64,000 nt of DNA from positions 124,001-188,000 of the forward strand of contig NZ_BMZR01000003.1 of NCBI RefSeq assembly GCF_014652895.1. The letters run 5' to 3'. A program made the translations under genes and the position numbers. The number at the start of each line of letters is the position of its first letter. Positions within the stretch are counted from its first letter, which is position 1. The DNA comes from Psychrobacter glaciei. Its GTDB lineage: Bacteria; Pseudomonadota; Gammaproteobacteria; Pseudomonadales; Moraxellaceae. Positions 55,080 to 62,885 of this stretch are shown here, piece by piece. The notes below the pieces were generated by a model, which saw only the letters and a list, made by a program, of their open reading frames with translations, was not told where the DNA came from and searched no databases.

Positions 55080-56312
55080 TTAACCTTGACAGCCCACCAG
55101 CCAAAGCGCCCCGCGACTTTGTTTACTGAGTTGCGGGGTAGTCAGTGGAGCAGTTGTGGCGTTAGATCCGTGAGCAGCGCTATCCAAACTGATACCAGCG
55201 CTCGCAAGTAGGGCAGATAATAACTGAAATTTTACCGCATAGTTCATATTTTGTGCATGTTCATGGACGAGGCTGGCAGTCACCATGCCGATGACCTCGC
55301 CTGTTGGCAGTAACAGTGGACTGCCACTAGAGCCGGGCTGAATTGGTGCGGTAAATTGCATGTAACGAATGTCATCGCTTAAGCCTGTTAGTCCTGAAAT
55401 ACAGCCTTGCGTGACTTGTAGTTGACTACTCAGTCCTGATAGCGGAAAGCCCAAAGTGGTGATAGTCTCGCCCAAAATATCCGAACACTGCTGCGCCAAT
55501 GGCAGGTGGCAAGGTAAAGGGTCGCTCACTCTAATAATGGCTGAATCGCTACCGATATCACTGAGTACCACTTGCGCCTCACGGTCAGGCTGACCCTGCT
55601 GGCGTACACCAATCATCGCCGCCGATTCAATGACATGATAACAAGTCAGCAGGTGATACTCATCAATCGCAAAAGCCGTACCTGTCCATGTTTCACCAGC
55701 TTGGACTTGGCGAGGCGTGCGAGTGTCACTATTGGAAGAACCACGCTGCTGCTGCTGCGCCTCTTGAATGAGTGCATGAGTATCTGGCGGACGAATATCT
55801 AGACTGACTTGTACTCGTTGCTCAAGGCTTGCCAGTCCTTGGGTCGAGCTTTCACCGAGCGCTCGACATTTAAATTGCCCATTACGTTTGTAAATCTCGA
55901 ACACGATAGCGGCTTTGACATGGCGCTCGCTTGCTAGGAAGTCATAGTGAATAGCGCCACCGTTTAATGTCAAACTTACCTTGTGTAATTCGACAGCGGG
56001 TAAATTAAGTGTTGGCTCTTGATAAGTATAAGCGATTAGTTGTAAGAAGCTAACCCCTTGCACATCAAATAAGTCAGGTAAATCAAGCTGCCATTCGCGT
56101 GGCGTATCTCTATTGTCCAGCTTTGCCCAGTCCTTGGACTCGTGCAAATAGGCAGGACTACAGACCGCTTTGCGCTGCTCATTTAGAGGTAGCCATAATA
56201 GTCCAAGTTGCTGCCCAAACCTAAGCGAATCTGAGGTCGTAAATTCAACAGTACAGCGTTCTTGAGTGATCACTGTGTTTGCGCCTAACACTAATGTGGT
56301 CTGTGCTGTCAT
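55080..56312 (-). CDS. TerD-like domain fused to a trypsin-like serine protease
   Basis: An unusual two-domain protein of 410 residues. Residues 1-175 resemble a TerD-type beta sandwich (LHKVSLTLNGG, then KAAIVFEIYKRNGQFKCRALGESSTQGLASL), but lack the usual Asp-rich calcium loop (GDGDGDDE in the TerD at 62109). Residues 205-370 form a trypsin-like fold with H226 (TCYHVIES), D256 (GSDSAII) and S329 (PGSSGSP). A complete triad suggests an active protease. There is no signal peptide, so it is probably cytoplasmic. I chose the ATG at 56312 (MTAQTTL); the frame opens 26 codons earlier. It is the first gene of the minus-strand module. Confidence 0.83.
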   Translation of the reverse strand: MTAQTTLVLGANTVITQERCTVEFTTSDSLRFGQQLGLLWLPLNEQRKAVCSPAYLHESKDWAKLDNRDTPREWQLDLPDLFDVQGVSFLQLIAYTYQEPTLNLPAVELHKVSLTLNGGAIHYDFLASERHVKAAIVFEIYKRNGQFKCRALGESSTQGLASLEQRVQVSLDIRPPDTHALIQEAQQQQRGSSNSDTRTPRQVQAGETWTGTAFAIDEYHLLTCYHVIESAAMIGVRQQGQPDREAQVVLSDIGSDSAIIRVSDPLPCHLPLAQQCSDILGETITTLGFPLSGLSSQLQVTQGCISGLTGLSDDIRYMQFTAPIQPGSSGSPLLLPTGEVIGMVTASLVHEHAQNMNYAVKFQLLSALLASAGISLDSAAHGSNATTAPLTTPQLSKQSRGALWLVGCQG

Positions 56313-57171
56313 CGTATGTATCCTAATTGATATTTTCGTGTAGTCGTACTCGCGCTGAGGCTTTATTCGTATGACTGCGATAGAAACCATATTTAGCTAT
56401 GCTAAGAATTTAACTCAGATGTTATATCAGTGATTTTAGAAAAATGAATATGCTATGGGGTAAATAGTAAATGAAAAGTATAGCGTCAGTTTAAAGTAAA
56501 AAATGGGTACTCGTCACAATGTTTTGCTGACAAGCTTTCGCTATTAATAAGAATGATAGAAGATAAAGAAAATCTATTAATAACGTCACATGGTTTTAAT
56601 ATGATTCGATAGAAACTCTATTGAGTTAAGTAAAACCCTATCTAAATCATGGCTTTAAAGAAATGAGATATCTATAAATTAGTAAACTCATATTCTGTAT
56701 TATGTCTTAAGCCATCTATCGGATAATGTCACCACCTATCGGACAATGGCTTGTGAAGTATTGCTAGACCATAAGAATATCGTGATAATGCGATCAAAAT
56801 TCATTACTGTTTAGAAACTTTACTGTAGCCTACTGCTCGTAAAGAGATTTCAAAAGTAACCCCGTATCTGAGACCACCGTTCCTGTCTTATTTTAGCGCT
56901 CACTTTTTATTTTTAAATATACAAAAAGCTAAGAATTGCATAGCTGCGAGTAATGCTGTGTTTGATAACTATGCCTATAAATTTATCAGTTATTACAAGT
57001 AAGACGGTTTAGTCACTCTATGTTTAATCGCATAGTTAGAAAAGAATTTTACATATTGCCTTCCCATCATATTTATACGACATAACAGTTAACGAGATAG
57101 AAGCTCGCTGTCTGATTTATACAAATGGTTTGGTATAAAAGCTTAGCAGTATTTTAGAAAAGGAATGACTT
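56313..57171. other. Long gene-free stretch between divergent Ter and V4R genes
   Basis: The 859 bases are clearly AT-rich. I find no frame that I would call a gene in any reading. A curious structure lies at 56710-56754: two copies of CTATCGGAYAATG 20 bases apart, framed by AAGCCAT and ATGGCTT. The stretch should contain the promoter of the TerD-protease operon at its left end and that of the V4R gene at its right end. The rest could be the decayed remains of inserted DNA. Confidence 0.5.
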
Positions 57172-57879
57172 TTGAAATTTTCTTGTGCATTAGAGACGTC
57201 TTCTGAACGCATTCGTTTGGTTAATGTTATTTCACCACTTATCAAAGCAGGTTATCAGCTCGTCTCCCAGAGACAAGAATCATCAGGCAGTGGTGGCAAC
57301 ATCATTCATGTGATTGCGAGAAGTATAGGCGCTAAGACGCAAGCGGATTTGATCGACGACTTGTCCTCTATTGATGGTTGTACCTTGTTTAAACTCGAAA
57401 TTGATGAAGAAGATATCTCCTCATCAGCACCTGTGCAAACAGGCGAGGATGAAAAAACGACGTTAGCCGCTATTGGTGCTCAATACCCCAAAATAACAGA
57501 TATCGTCAGCCAATACGAGGCCAGCTTGCCTAGCGATCAGCGTGCTACTGCACTGCATCAGTTAGGACGAAAGGTTGGCGGTGGTATTTATCAACGTGAT
57601 TATTCACTTGGCAGTCCGCTAAAAATGCCAACGACAATCAGCCGAGAACTCGTACCAGCCTTGAAAGGGTTTTGTAAGGTCAAAGCAAAAAATAACGTGG
57701 TTTCTTTAATTAAATGTCCATTCTGTAAGTCATCAGACAGCAATCATTCAGGATGTCATTTTGTCATCGGTTATATCGAAGGGTTTTTGGCGAGTAATCC
57801 TGCTATAGAGACAGTCCAAGTTGAGGAAACCAGCTGCGGTGCTGGTAGTACCAATATTTGTGAATTTACCATCGGGTAA
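57172..57879 (+). CDS. V4R-domain protein with ACT-like N terminus
   Basis: A putative sensor protein of 235 residues. The first 75 residues look like an ACT-type regulatory fold (RIRLVNVISPLIKAGYQLVSQ...). The C-terminal 140 resemble the V4R (4-vinyl reductase) domain, with LGRKVGGGIYQRD, GCHFVIGYIEGFLA and VEETSCGAGSTNICEF. Five Cys lie in the last 55 residues (C182, C185, C195, C222 and C230) and could hold zinc or a haem. The start is TTG with AAAGGA upstream; no in-frame ATG is better. It is followed after about 120 bases by the MHYT gene. The function is not known; V4R domains bind small hydrophobic ligands. Confidence 0.7.
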   Translation: MKFSCALETSSERIRLVNVISPLIKAGYQLVSQRQESSGSGGNIIHVIARSIGAKTQADLIDDLSSIDGCTLFKLEIDEEDISSSAPVQTGEDEKTTLAAIGAQYPKITDIVSQYEASLPSDQRATALHQLGRKVGGGIYQRDYSLGSPLKMPTTISRELVPALKGFCKVKAKNNVVSLIKCPFCKSSDSNHSGCHFVIGYIEGFLASNPAIETVQVEETSCGAGSTNICEFTIG

Positions 57880-58000
57880 ACAAAATGAATCATAGACCAC
57901 TCAATGTCTATATAAAACAATAGTGAGCGCATGGCGTATAAAGGCTTATTCAAGTCTACGCTAAAAGGCTCAGTTCTTATTAAATACAAAAGGCGAAAAA

Positions 58001-58741
58001 ATGATTGAAGTTGAATATAACCTGCTTTTGGTGTTGGTTTCATATGCCATCGCAGTGTTCGGCTCTTATGTGGGTCTAAATCTTGCCATTCGAGTGCCAT
58101 CTGCTAAGCCAGGATCAGACCTATATTTTTGGGTCGCGCTATCTTCGATTGCCATTGGTGGTGCTATTTGGTCAATGCATTATATTGGTATGATGGCAGT
58201 CGATATGAAAATGCCAGTTACCTATAATCTGGGCATGACAATTGTTTCGATGCTGCTTGCGGTTGGTTTTGTGGCTATTGGTATCATGATCGTAGGGCGC
58301 GGTGCGTCTAGCATGAGTAAATTGATTGGCGGTGGTGTCTTGACTGGACTTGGCGTTGCAGCCATGCACTATACTGGTATGGCTTCAATGCAGATGGAAG
58401 CTACGATGTCATACAATATTCCACTTCTGATCACCTCAGTGGTTATTGCCATTGTAGCTGCTATCGCAGCATTATGGTTGGCATTTAACCTACGCGGTAC
58501 CTTACAGCGTTTCGGTAGTGCGTTCATTATGGGTCTTGCCGTTTGTGGTATGCACTATACTGGTATGGCGGCTATGGAGATGGATGCTACTAACCATATG
58601 ATGTCTATGAGTTATACGCATGATAGTGCAATCTCTTCAGCGATCATTATTTTTATCGGCTCAGCGATCGTATTGAGCTTGTTGTGGGTTCTTGCATCTA
58701 AGAATGCCCCTAAGAAAGCAACGCTAGTATTTGGCGAGTAA
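58001..58741 (+). CDS. Stand-alone MHYT-domain membrane sensor
   Basis: An integral membrane protein (246 aa) with seven predicted segments and the three MHYT motifs at residues 59-62 (MHYI), 122-125 and 184-187 (MHYT). The family is proposed to sense O2, CO or NO through copper bound by the Met and His residues. There is no attached GGDEF/EAL or kinase domain, so the output must be a separate protein; the V4R gene just upstream is the only visible candidate. AAGG lies before the ATG, and a strong terminator follows. Confidence 0.92.
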   Translation: MIEVEYNLLLVLVSYAIAVFGSYVGLNLAIRVPSAKPGSDLYFWVALSSIAIGGAIWSMHYIGMMAVDMKMPVTYNLGMTIVSMLLAVGFVAIGIMIVGRGASSMSKLIGGGVLTGLGVAAMHYTGMASMQMEATMSYNIPLLITSVVIAIVAAIAALWLAFNLRGTLQRFGSAFIMGLAVCGMHYTGMAAMEMDATNHMMSMSYTHDSAISSAIIIFIGSAIVLSLLWVLASKNAPKKATLVFGE

Positions 58742-58785
58742 TTCTCAGCCGTTGTTTTTCATCGTTAATGTATGATGTAAACAGT

Positions 58786-58822
58786 AAAAAAGGTTTTTAG
58801 ATTGCTATCTAAAAACCTTTTT
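58786..58822 (+). terminator. Terminator after the MHYT gene
   Basis: The stem AAAAAAGGTTTTTAGAT / ATCTAAAAACCTTTTTT (loop TGCT) separates MHYT from the convergent ATP-grasp gene. Confidence 0.92.
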
Positions 58823-58854
58823 TGTGCTTGACGATCTTGACTATCAATGAGGCT

Positions 58855-58963
58855 TACAGTCGATTCAATTTAAAAGTAGTACAAGGCAACCGAGTGTAGA
58901 TGTATATGTGATACTTCAATCGAGGTTAACGCTGTAATACTTTTATAGTGGAATGACTATATC
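58855..58963. repeat. MITE-like element E (AGTCATTC ends)
   Basis: About 109 bases with imperfect terminal inverted repeats: left AGTCGATTCAATTTAAAAG, right (reverse complement) AGTCATTCCACTATAAAAG. It has no coding capacity and lies just beyond the stop of the ATP-grasp gene. Its ends resemble the ATAGTCA group. Confidence 0.55.
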
Positions 58964-58976
58964 CTCACTTAGTAAG

Positions 58977-60119
58977 TTACTCAGCGTCTGTCTCTTCAAT
59001 TTTGACGCTCATCATCAGCGAGCGCACCTGGCAAGGCTTAATTTTTTGAGCAATGTCCTCTAACTGTGGCTTTGCCGTTAATCCTAGCCAATAAGCAAAT
59101 CCGACTTGTGTGAGATCGATACCGCTATGCGCTGTATAACCGATACCGCCAGAAGGACGACTGTTAATCTCAAGGACACGGTGTTGACCGTCATCATCTG
59201 CCTTGGTCTGTACGCTGACGATACCATCGCAACCAAAGGCTTTAATTAATGGAATCACCACATCCATAACGTCCTGCTCGTAGCCGACATGCTGGATTTT
59301 GCCTGTTTTATGACGAGTAACGGCTGCCAGTACTTCACCATATTCGCACACCACATCGATAGAGTACTCTTGCCCTGATAAGTAAGGCATCAGCAGCATC
59401 GGAATAGGGCGCTCATGTACTATTTGGCTATGAGTGTAGGCATTCACAAACTGCGCGGTATTGATTTTTTTCTCTTCGGTAAAGTATAAATGCTCAAAGC
59501 TATCGTAATGCTCGCCATCGTCTTTGGCCAAATCTAGCCGCCAAAAGCCTTGTGCAAAAATACCGGTGACCGGTTTGACGCATAAAGGCTGATGACCATG
59601 CTCGCTAAGTAAAGCCGCAAGCTCAGCAGTATTGTCAAAGCGCCAAGCGTCTGCCACCGGAATATTATGGGCATGGCACTGCTGCATAAAGGCAAATTTA
59701 TCATCGATACACTCTAGCGCTGCGACGCTGGTTGCTCCTGTTAATAATCGAATACCAGCGGCACTAAATGCCTCACGCTGCGCTTCATAGTCGATACCAT
59801 TACGACCAGTCAGCAATACTTTTACGTTGTGTTGTTTGGCTTGCTCTAAGACAAATTGCCAGCGCGGTGTAACGGATTCAGGTATGATTTGCTCATCACT
59901 GTCGAGTAGGGTTTTGGATGGCTCAATATATGTGCTGTCGGCAAACTCGAAAATTTCAGGTCTGTCATGGCGGTGTGACGCTATAACATTAAAGGGCGAG
60001 TGCGCTTGTGCTTTTAGGGCTTGCAGGCTGGCTAACATATCACGCTGGCTAGACTGACCTTCTGCCAACCAAGTGGCAACGGGGGTCATAGAAAGGCTAT
60101 CGTTAGCAAGGTTACTCAT
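58977..60119 (-). CDS. ATP-grasp ligase of the Ter-associated module
   Basis: A carboxylate-amine/thiol ligase of the ATP-grasp fold, one of the enzymes of the Ter-linked metabolite module. The domain shows LTGRNGIDYEAQR, LECIDDKFAFMQQC, LCVKPVTGIFAQGF (ATP-binding Lys), SGQEYSIDVVCEYGE and the metal-binding EINSRPSGGIGYT. I chose the ATG at 60119 (MSNLANDS); the frame opens 34 codons earlier. In this window it is cut off from its partners (50405-56312) by the V4R and MHYT genes on the other strand. Confidence 0.88.
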   Translation of the reverse strand: MSNLANDSLSMTPVATWLAEGQSSQRDMLASLQALKAQAHSPFNVIASHRHDRPEIFEFADSTYIEPSKTLLDSDEQIIPESVTPRWQFVLEQAKQHNVKVLLTGRNGIDYEAQREAFSAAGIRLLTGATSVAALECIDDKFAFMQQCHAHNIPVADAWRFDNTAELAALLSEHGHQPLCVKPVTGIFAQGFWRLDLAKDDGEHYDSFEHLYFTEEKKINTAQFVNAYTHSQIVHERPIPMLLMPYLSGQEYSIDVVCEYGEVLAAVTRHKTGKIQHVGYEQDVMDVVIPLIKAFGCDGIVSVQTKADDDGQHRVLEINSRPSGGIGYTAHSGIDLTQVGFAYWLGLTAKPQLEDIAQKIKPCQVRSLMMSVKIEETDAE

Positions 60120-60289
60120 AATTCTCTCAGCATTATTATCAATGTTATAGGTAAGTGTTATAGGTATTGGATAACTGGGTGTGATTGTCGCACGTTTCTT
60201 GTCAAGATGGTCAATACTCATCCGTTGCCAAAAAAGCCACGCTGCGCCGTCGCTTATAGCAAAGTCTATTATATAGAAATGCTACGCTC

Positions 60290-60569
60290 TAGGGCGTGTC
60301 CTCATTTAAAAAATGGCTATGAAAATGAGATAAGTTGCAGTCAGACAAGGAAAATAATGCAGATGATATCGAGATATTAGTCAGCCATAGTCAAAGCACT
60401 TTTAAACCGCTACGGTGTTATCCGTCCTAGATGTACTCAGTGTACTACCTGCGGTCGGTCGCCTTGTAGCGATTCTAAAATTCCTTGACTATATTTGACA
60501 TTGTTTGGCAAGATTTAGCTATTTTTAGCCCATTTCGATGACCATCGATTGAATTGAGAGCACGCCTTA
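60290..60569. repeat. MITE-like element family A, copy A3 (interrupted)
   Basis: Ends TAGGGCGTGTCCTCA and (reverse complement) TAAGGCGTGCTCTCA, the second one degenerate. It would be about 174 bases, like the other two copies, without the 106-base element inserted at 60387-60492. Confidence 0.85.
60387..60492. repeat. Nested ATAGTCA-ended element inside MITE copy A3
   Basis: A 106-base insertion with imperfect inverted ends ATAGTCAAAG / CCTTGACTAT (extended similarity over about 27 bases up to CGCTAC). It is absent at the same place in copies A1 and A2, so its limits are well defined. A right-end fragment of the same element lies at 6988-7012. Confidence 0.8.
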
Positions 60570-60661
60570 GTGTGCTGATTAAAAATCTGACATTATCCAT
60601 GCTACTATACGACGATAGTGAACCTAAGAAACGCTAATATAATAAATAACTCAAAGGACAT

Positions 60662-61969
60662 ATGATGAGCCAGAACGAACCTCAAAAACTGATTGCTGGT
60701 GCCAATGCGCCACTACCGACGGACAATATTAGTATTCGCATTTTAAGTCAAAATGCCATCGATTGTGCTGCTTATCGTCTGACCACTGACGGTAAAGTGC
60801 GCGGTGATGGCGATATGATATTTTATGGGCAGACGCGTAGTGATGACGGCAATGTCAGCTTCCGAGGTCACGATAGTGACGGATTTTTTGATATTAATTT
60901 AGCAGCGCAACCGGCGAATATTGACAAAATTGCCTTGGCATTTTCTAGCGCGCAAGCCTTGGCGCAAATCGGTGATGTTGATATCCAAGTATTGCAAGGC
61001 AGTCAAGTGCTGATGACTTGTCAGCTTAGTAGTGCTGGGCGTAATGAAAAAGCCATTATCCTTGCAGAATGCTATCGTCGGCAGGGCAGCTGGAAGTTTC
61101 GCTTTATTGCCCAAGGTTTTGAAGGCGGTCTGAAGCCGTTATCTGAGCATTTCGGCGTTGAAATCGCCGACGAAGCACCAGCTCAGTCCTCATCTCAAAA
61201 TAGCAATCAGGCTCAAAATCAAAACCAGTCACAGGGTCAATCTCAACCTATCAATACTCAACGTCCAATCAATACGCAAAAGGCGGGCAGTGCCTCTCAA
61301 GCAAGTACGCCGCCACCGATTCCAGCCAGTCCTGCTATCAATTTGAGCAAAATTACCTTAACCAAAAACCAATCCAGTATCAATCTTAAGAAGCGCGATG
61401 ACTTTGGCAAAATCTCTGTCAACCTAAACTGGAACCAACGTCCAGATATGGATAAGCAAGCACCGAAAAAAGGCTTGTTGGGTGATCTGTTCAAGCAGCA
61501 TAAAGCGGGCGGTATTGACCTTGATGTTGGGGCGATGATTCATCTAAAAAATGGCGAAAAAACCCTGATTCAGGCCTTAGGCAATCGCTTTGGTAGTTTG
61601 CAATCAGCACCTTACGTCTGTCTGCGTGCTGATGATAGGACAGGACAAGTGAGTGGCGGTGAGTGGCTCGATATCAATGGTCAGCAGTGGTCGCAAATTG
61701 AGGAAGTATTTATCTTTGCCTTCATCTACGAAGGTGCGCCGAACTGGGCAAAAACGGATGGGGTAGTGACCATTCATGTGCCCGATCAGTCGCCGATTGA
61801 GACGCGCTTAACAGAAGGCACAGGCAACTTGCCAATGTGTGCCATTGCGCGTTTGGTCAACCAACAAGGCAGTATCAATGTTGAACGTATTAACCAGTAC
61901 TTTAAAGGTCATCAAGAAATGGATAAAGCCTTTAATTGGGGCTTTAGCTGGAAACGTGGTAGTAAGTAA
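60662..61969 (+). CDS. terA: TerA-like protein with two TerD-type domains
   Basis: Ter stress-response protein, 435 residues, cytoplasmic. The N-terminal TerD-type domain spans about residues 15-170 (GDMIFYGQTRSDDGNVSFRGHDSDGFFDINL, QGSWKFRFIAQGFEGGLKPLSEHFG). A Gln/Asn/Ser-rich linker follows (about 176-235). The C-terminal TerA domain has GGIDLDVGAMIHLKNGEKTLIQALG, YVCLRADDRTGQVSGGEWLDINGQQWSQIEEVFIFAFIYEG and a final GFSWKRGSK. The Asp-rich loops fit calcium binding as in other TerD proteins. Function: resistance to tellurite and related stresses in known systems; mechanism unresolved. Confidence 0.9.
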   Translation: MMSQNEPQKLIAGANAPLPTDNISIRILSQNAIDCAAYRLTTDGKVRGDGDMIFYGQTRSDDGNVSFRGHDSDGFFDINLAAQPANIDKIALAFSSAQALAQIGDVDIQVLQGSQVLMTCQLSSAGRNEKAIILAECYRRQGSWKFRFIAQGFEGGLKPLSEHFGVEIADEAPAQSSSQNSNQAQNQNQSQGQSQPINTQRPINTQKAGSASQASTPPPIPASPAINLSKITLTKNQSSINLKKRDDFGKISVNLNWNQRPDMDKQAPKKGLLGDLFKQHKAGGIDLDVGAMIHLKNGEKTLIQALGNRFGSLQSAPYVCLRADDRTGQVSGGEWLDINGQQWSQIEEVFIFAFIYEGAPNWAKTDGVVTIHVPDQSPIETRLTEGTGNLPMCAIARLVNQQGSINVERINQYFKGHQEMDKAFNWGFSWKRGSK

Positions 61970-62000
61970 GTGCTCGAATAGCACCCCTTAATACAAAAAA

Positions 62001-62032
62001 TCAGCCCGTCTATTATAAATAGACGGGCTGAT
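62001..62032. terminator. Bidirectional terminator between terA and terD
   Basis: The perfect stem TCAGCCCGTCTAT / ATAGACGGGCTGA is found just past the terA stop and is flanked by A- and T-rich sequence. Confidence 0.85.
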
Positions 62033-62108
62033 TGCTTTTGAGCGTTAACGTTTTAAAATGTTGATTTTCAAGCGTTACGAGCAAAAACTATTTAGACTTT
62101 ATAAGTTA

Positions 62109-62717
62109 TTAAGCATGTGGCGTAATAGCAGGCATCAAATCATGGAAAGTACGACCTGAAGCGGTTTCGCCAATGGCATGCATTTTCCATTCGTTGTTAT
62201 GACGATAGACTTTTGCCATTACCATCGCTGTATGACTGCCTTGCGCTGATAGGTTATAGCGCGCGACTTCTTGGTTATTATTGGCGTTCACAATACGGCA
62301 AAAAGCGTTTTCTACTGTTTCAAACGTCTGTCCGGTAAAGCTATTGACGGTAAATACCAGCGAGACGACATTAGCAGGGATTCTTGAAAGATCGACGTTG
62401 ATAACTTCGTCATCGCCATCGCCGTCGCCAGTACGGTTGTCGCCTGTGTGTACGATACTGCCATCTTTTGATTTAAGCTGGCTGAACCAAATGGCATCGA
62501 CTGCCTGCTTGTTGCTATCGAACATGATGCACGAAGCATCCAAGTCGATAGAATCGCCGCCACTACCGCCGCCAAATAATTTGCCTAAGAAGCCACCTTT
62601 TTTCTCTTGCGGTCCTTGTGCTACGTCCCAACCTAGACCCAATTTTACTTGAGTCAGATCGCCGCCGGCTTCTTTGCTTAGGGATATTTTTTGTCCCTTT
62701 TGTAAACTAACTGCCAT
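62109..62717 (-). CDS. terD: TerD family protein
   Basis: A calcium-binding Ter stress protein of 202 residues. The family core is clear: SIDLDASCIMFDSN, the calcium loop TGDNRTGDGDGDDEVINVDL, then VSLVFTVNSFTGQTFETVENAFCRI and MAKVYRHNNEWKMHAIGE. It is in the normal size range (about 190-200). It is transcribed after the AIM24-type gene and another TerD gene, apparently as one operon on the minus strand. It could equally be called TerE or TerZ; only the family is certain. Confidence 0.92.
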   Translation of the reverse strand: MAVSLQKGQKISLSKEAGGDLTQVKLGLGWDVAQGPQEKKGGFLGKLFGGGSGGDSIDLDASCIMFDSNKQAVDAIWFSQLKSKDGSIVHTGDNRTGDGDGDDEVINVDLSRIPANVVSLVFTVNSFTGQTFETVENAFCRIVNANNNQEVARYNLSAQGSHTAMVMAKVYRHNNEWKMHAIGETASGRTFHDLMPAITPHA

Positions 62718-62885
62718 GATAAAATCCTTATATCACTCTCAAAAGTACGATTAGCTGTGTCAAACTCGCTTAGTCTACAAGGCGTAGTACTTGCACTTGT
62801 TTTCCTCACTAATCAAATTTTTGTACATGATATTATAATAATTGTGGGTGATAAATTGTGAGTAGAGTTGTCTTGAAAAATTAAG

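Larger units (their letters stand above)
60120..60661. other. Divergent intergenic region with a compound MITE
   Basis: The 542 bases between the ATP-grasp and terA starts hold the family A element at 60290-60569 with another element nested inside. The flanks (60120-60289 and 60570-60661) should hold the two promoters. Confidence 0.75.

Noticed and set aside
57771..58100. Open frame of 109 codons on the minus strand between the V4R and MHYT genes
   Set aside because: It overlaps the ends of two better supported genes and has no ribosome binding site or family motif.
62281..62652. Open frame of 123 codons opposite terD
   Set aside because: It is antisense to the Asp-rich terD coding region and reads as low-complexity Ser/Pro; a shadow frame.
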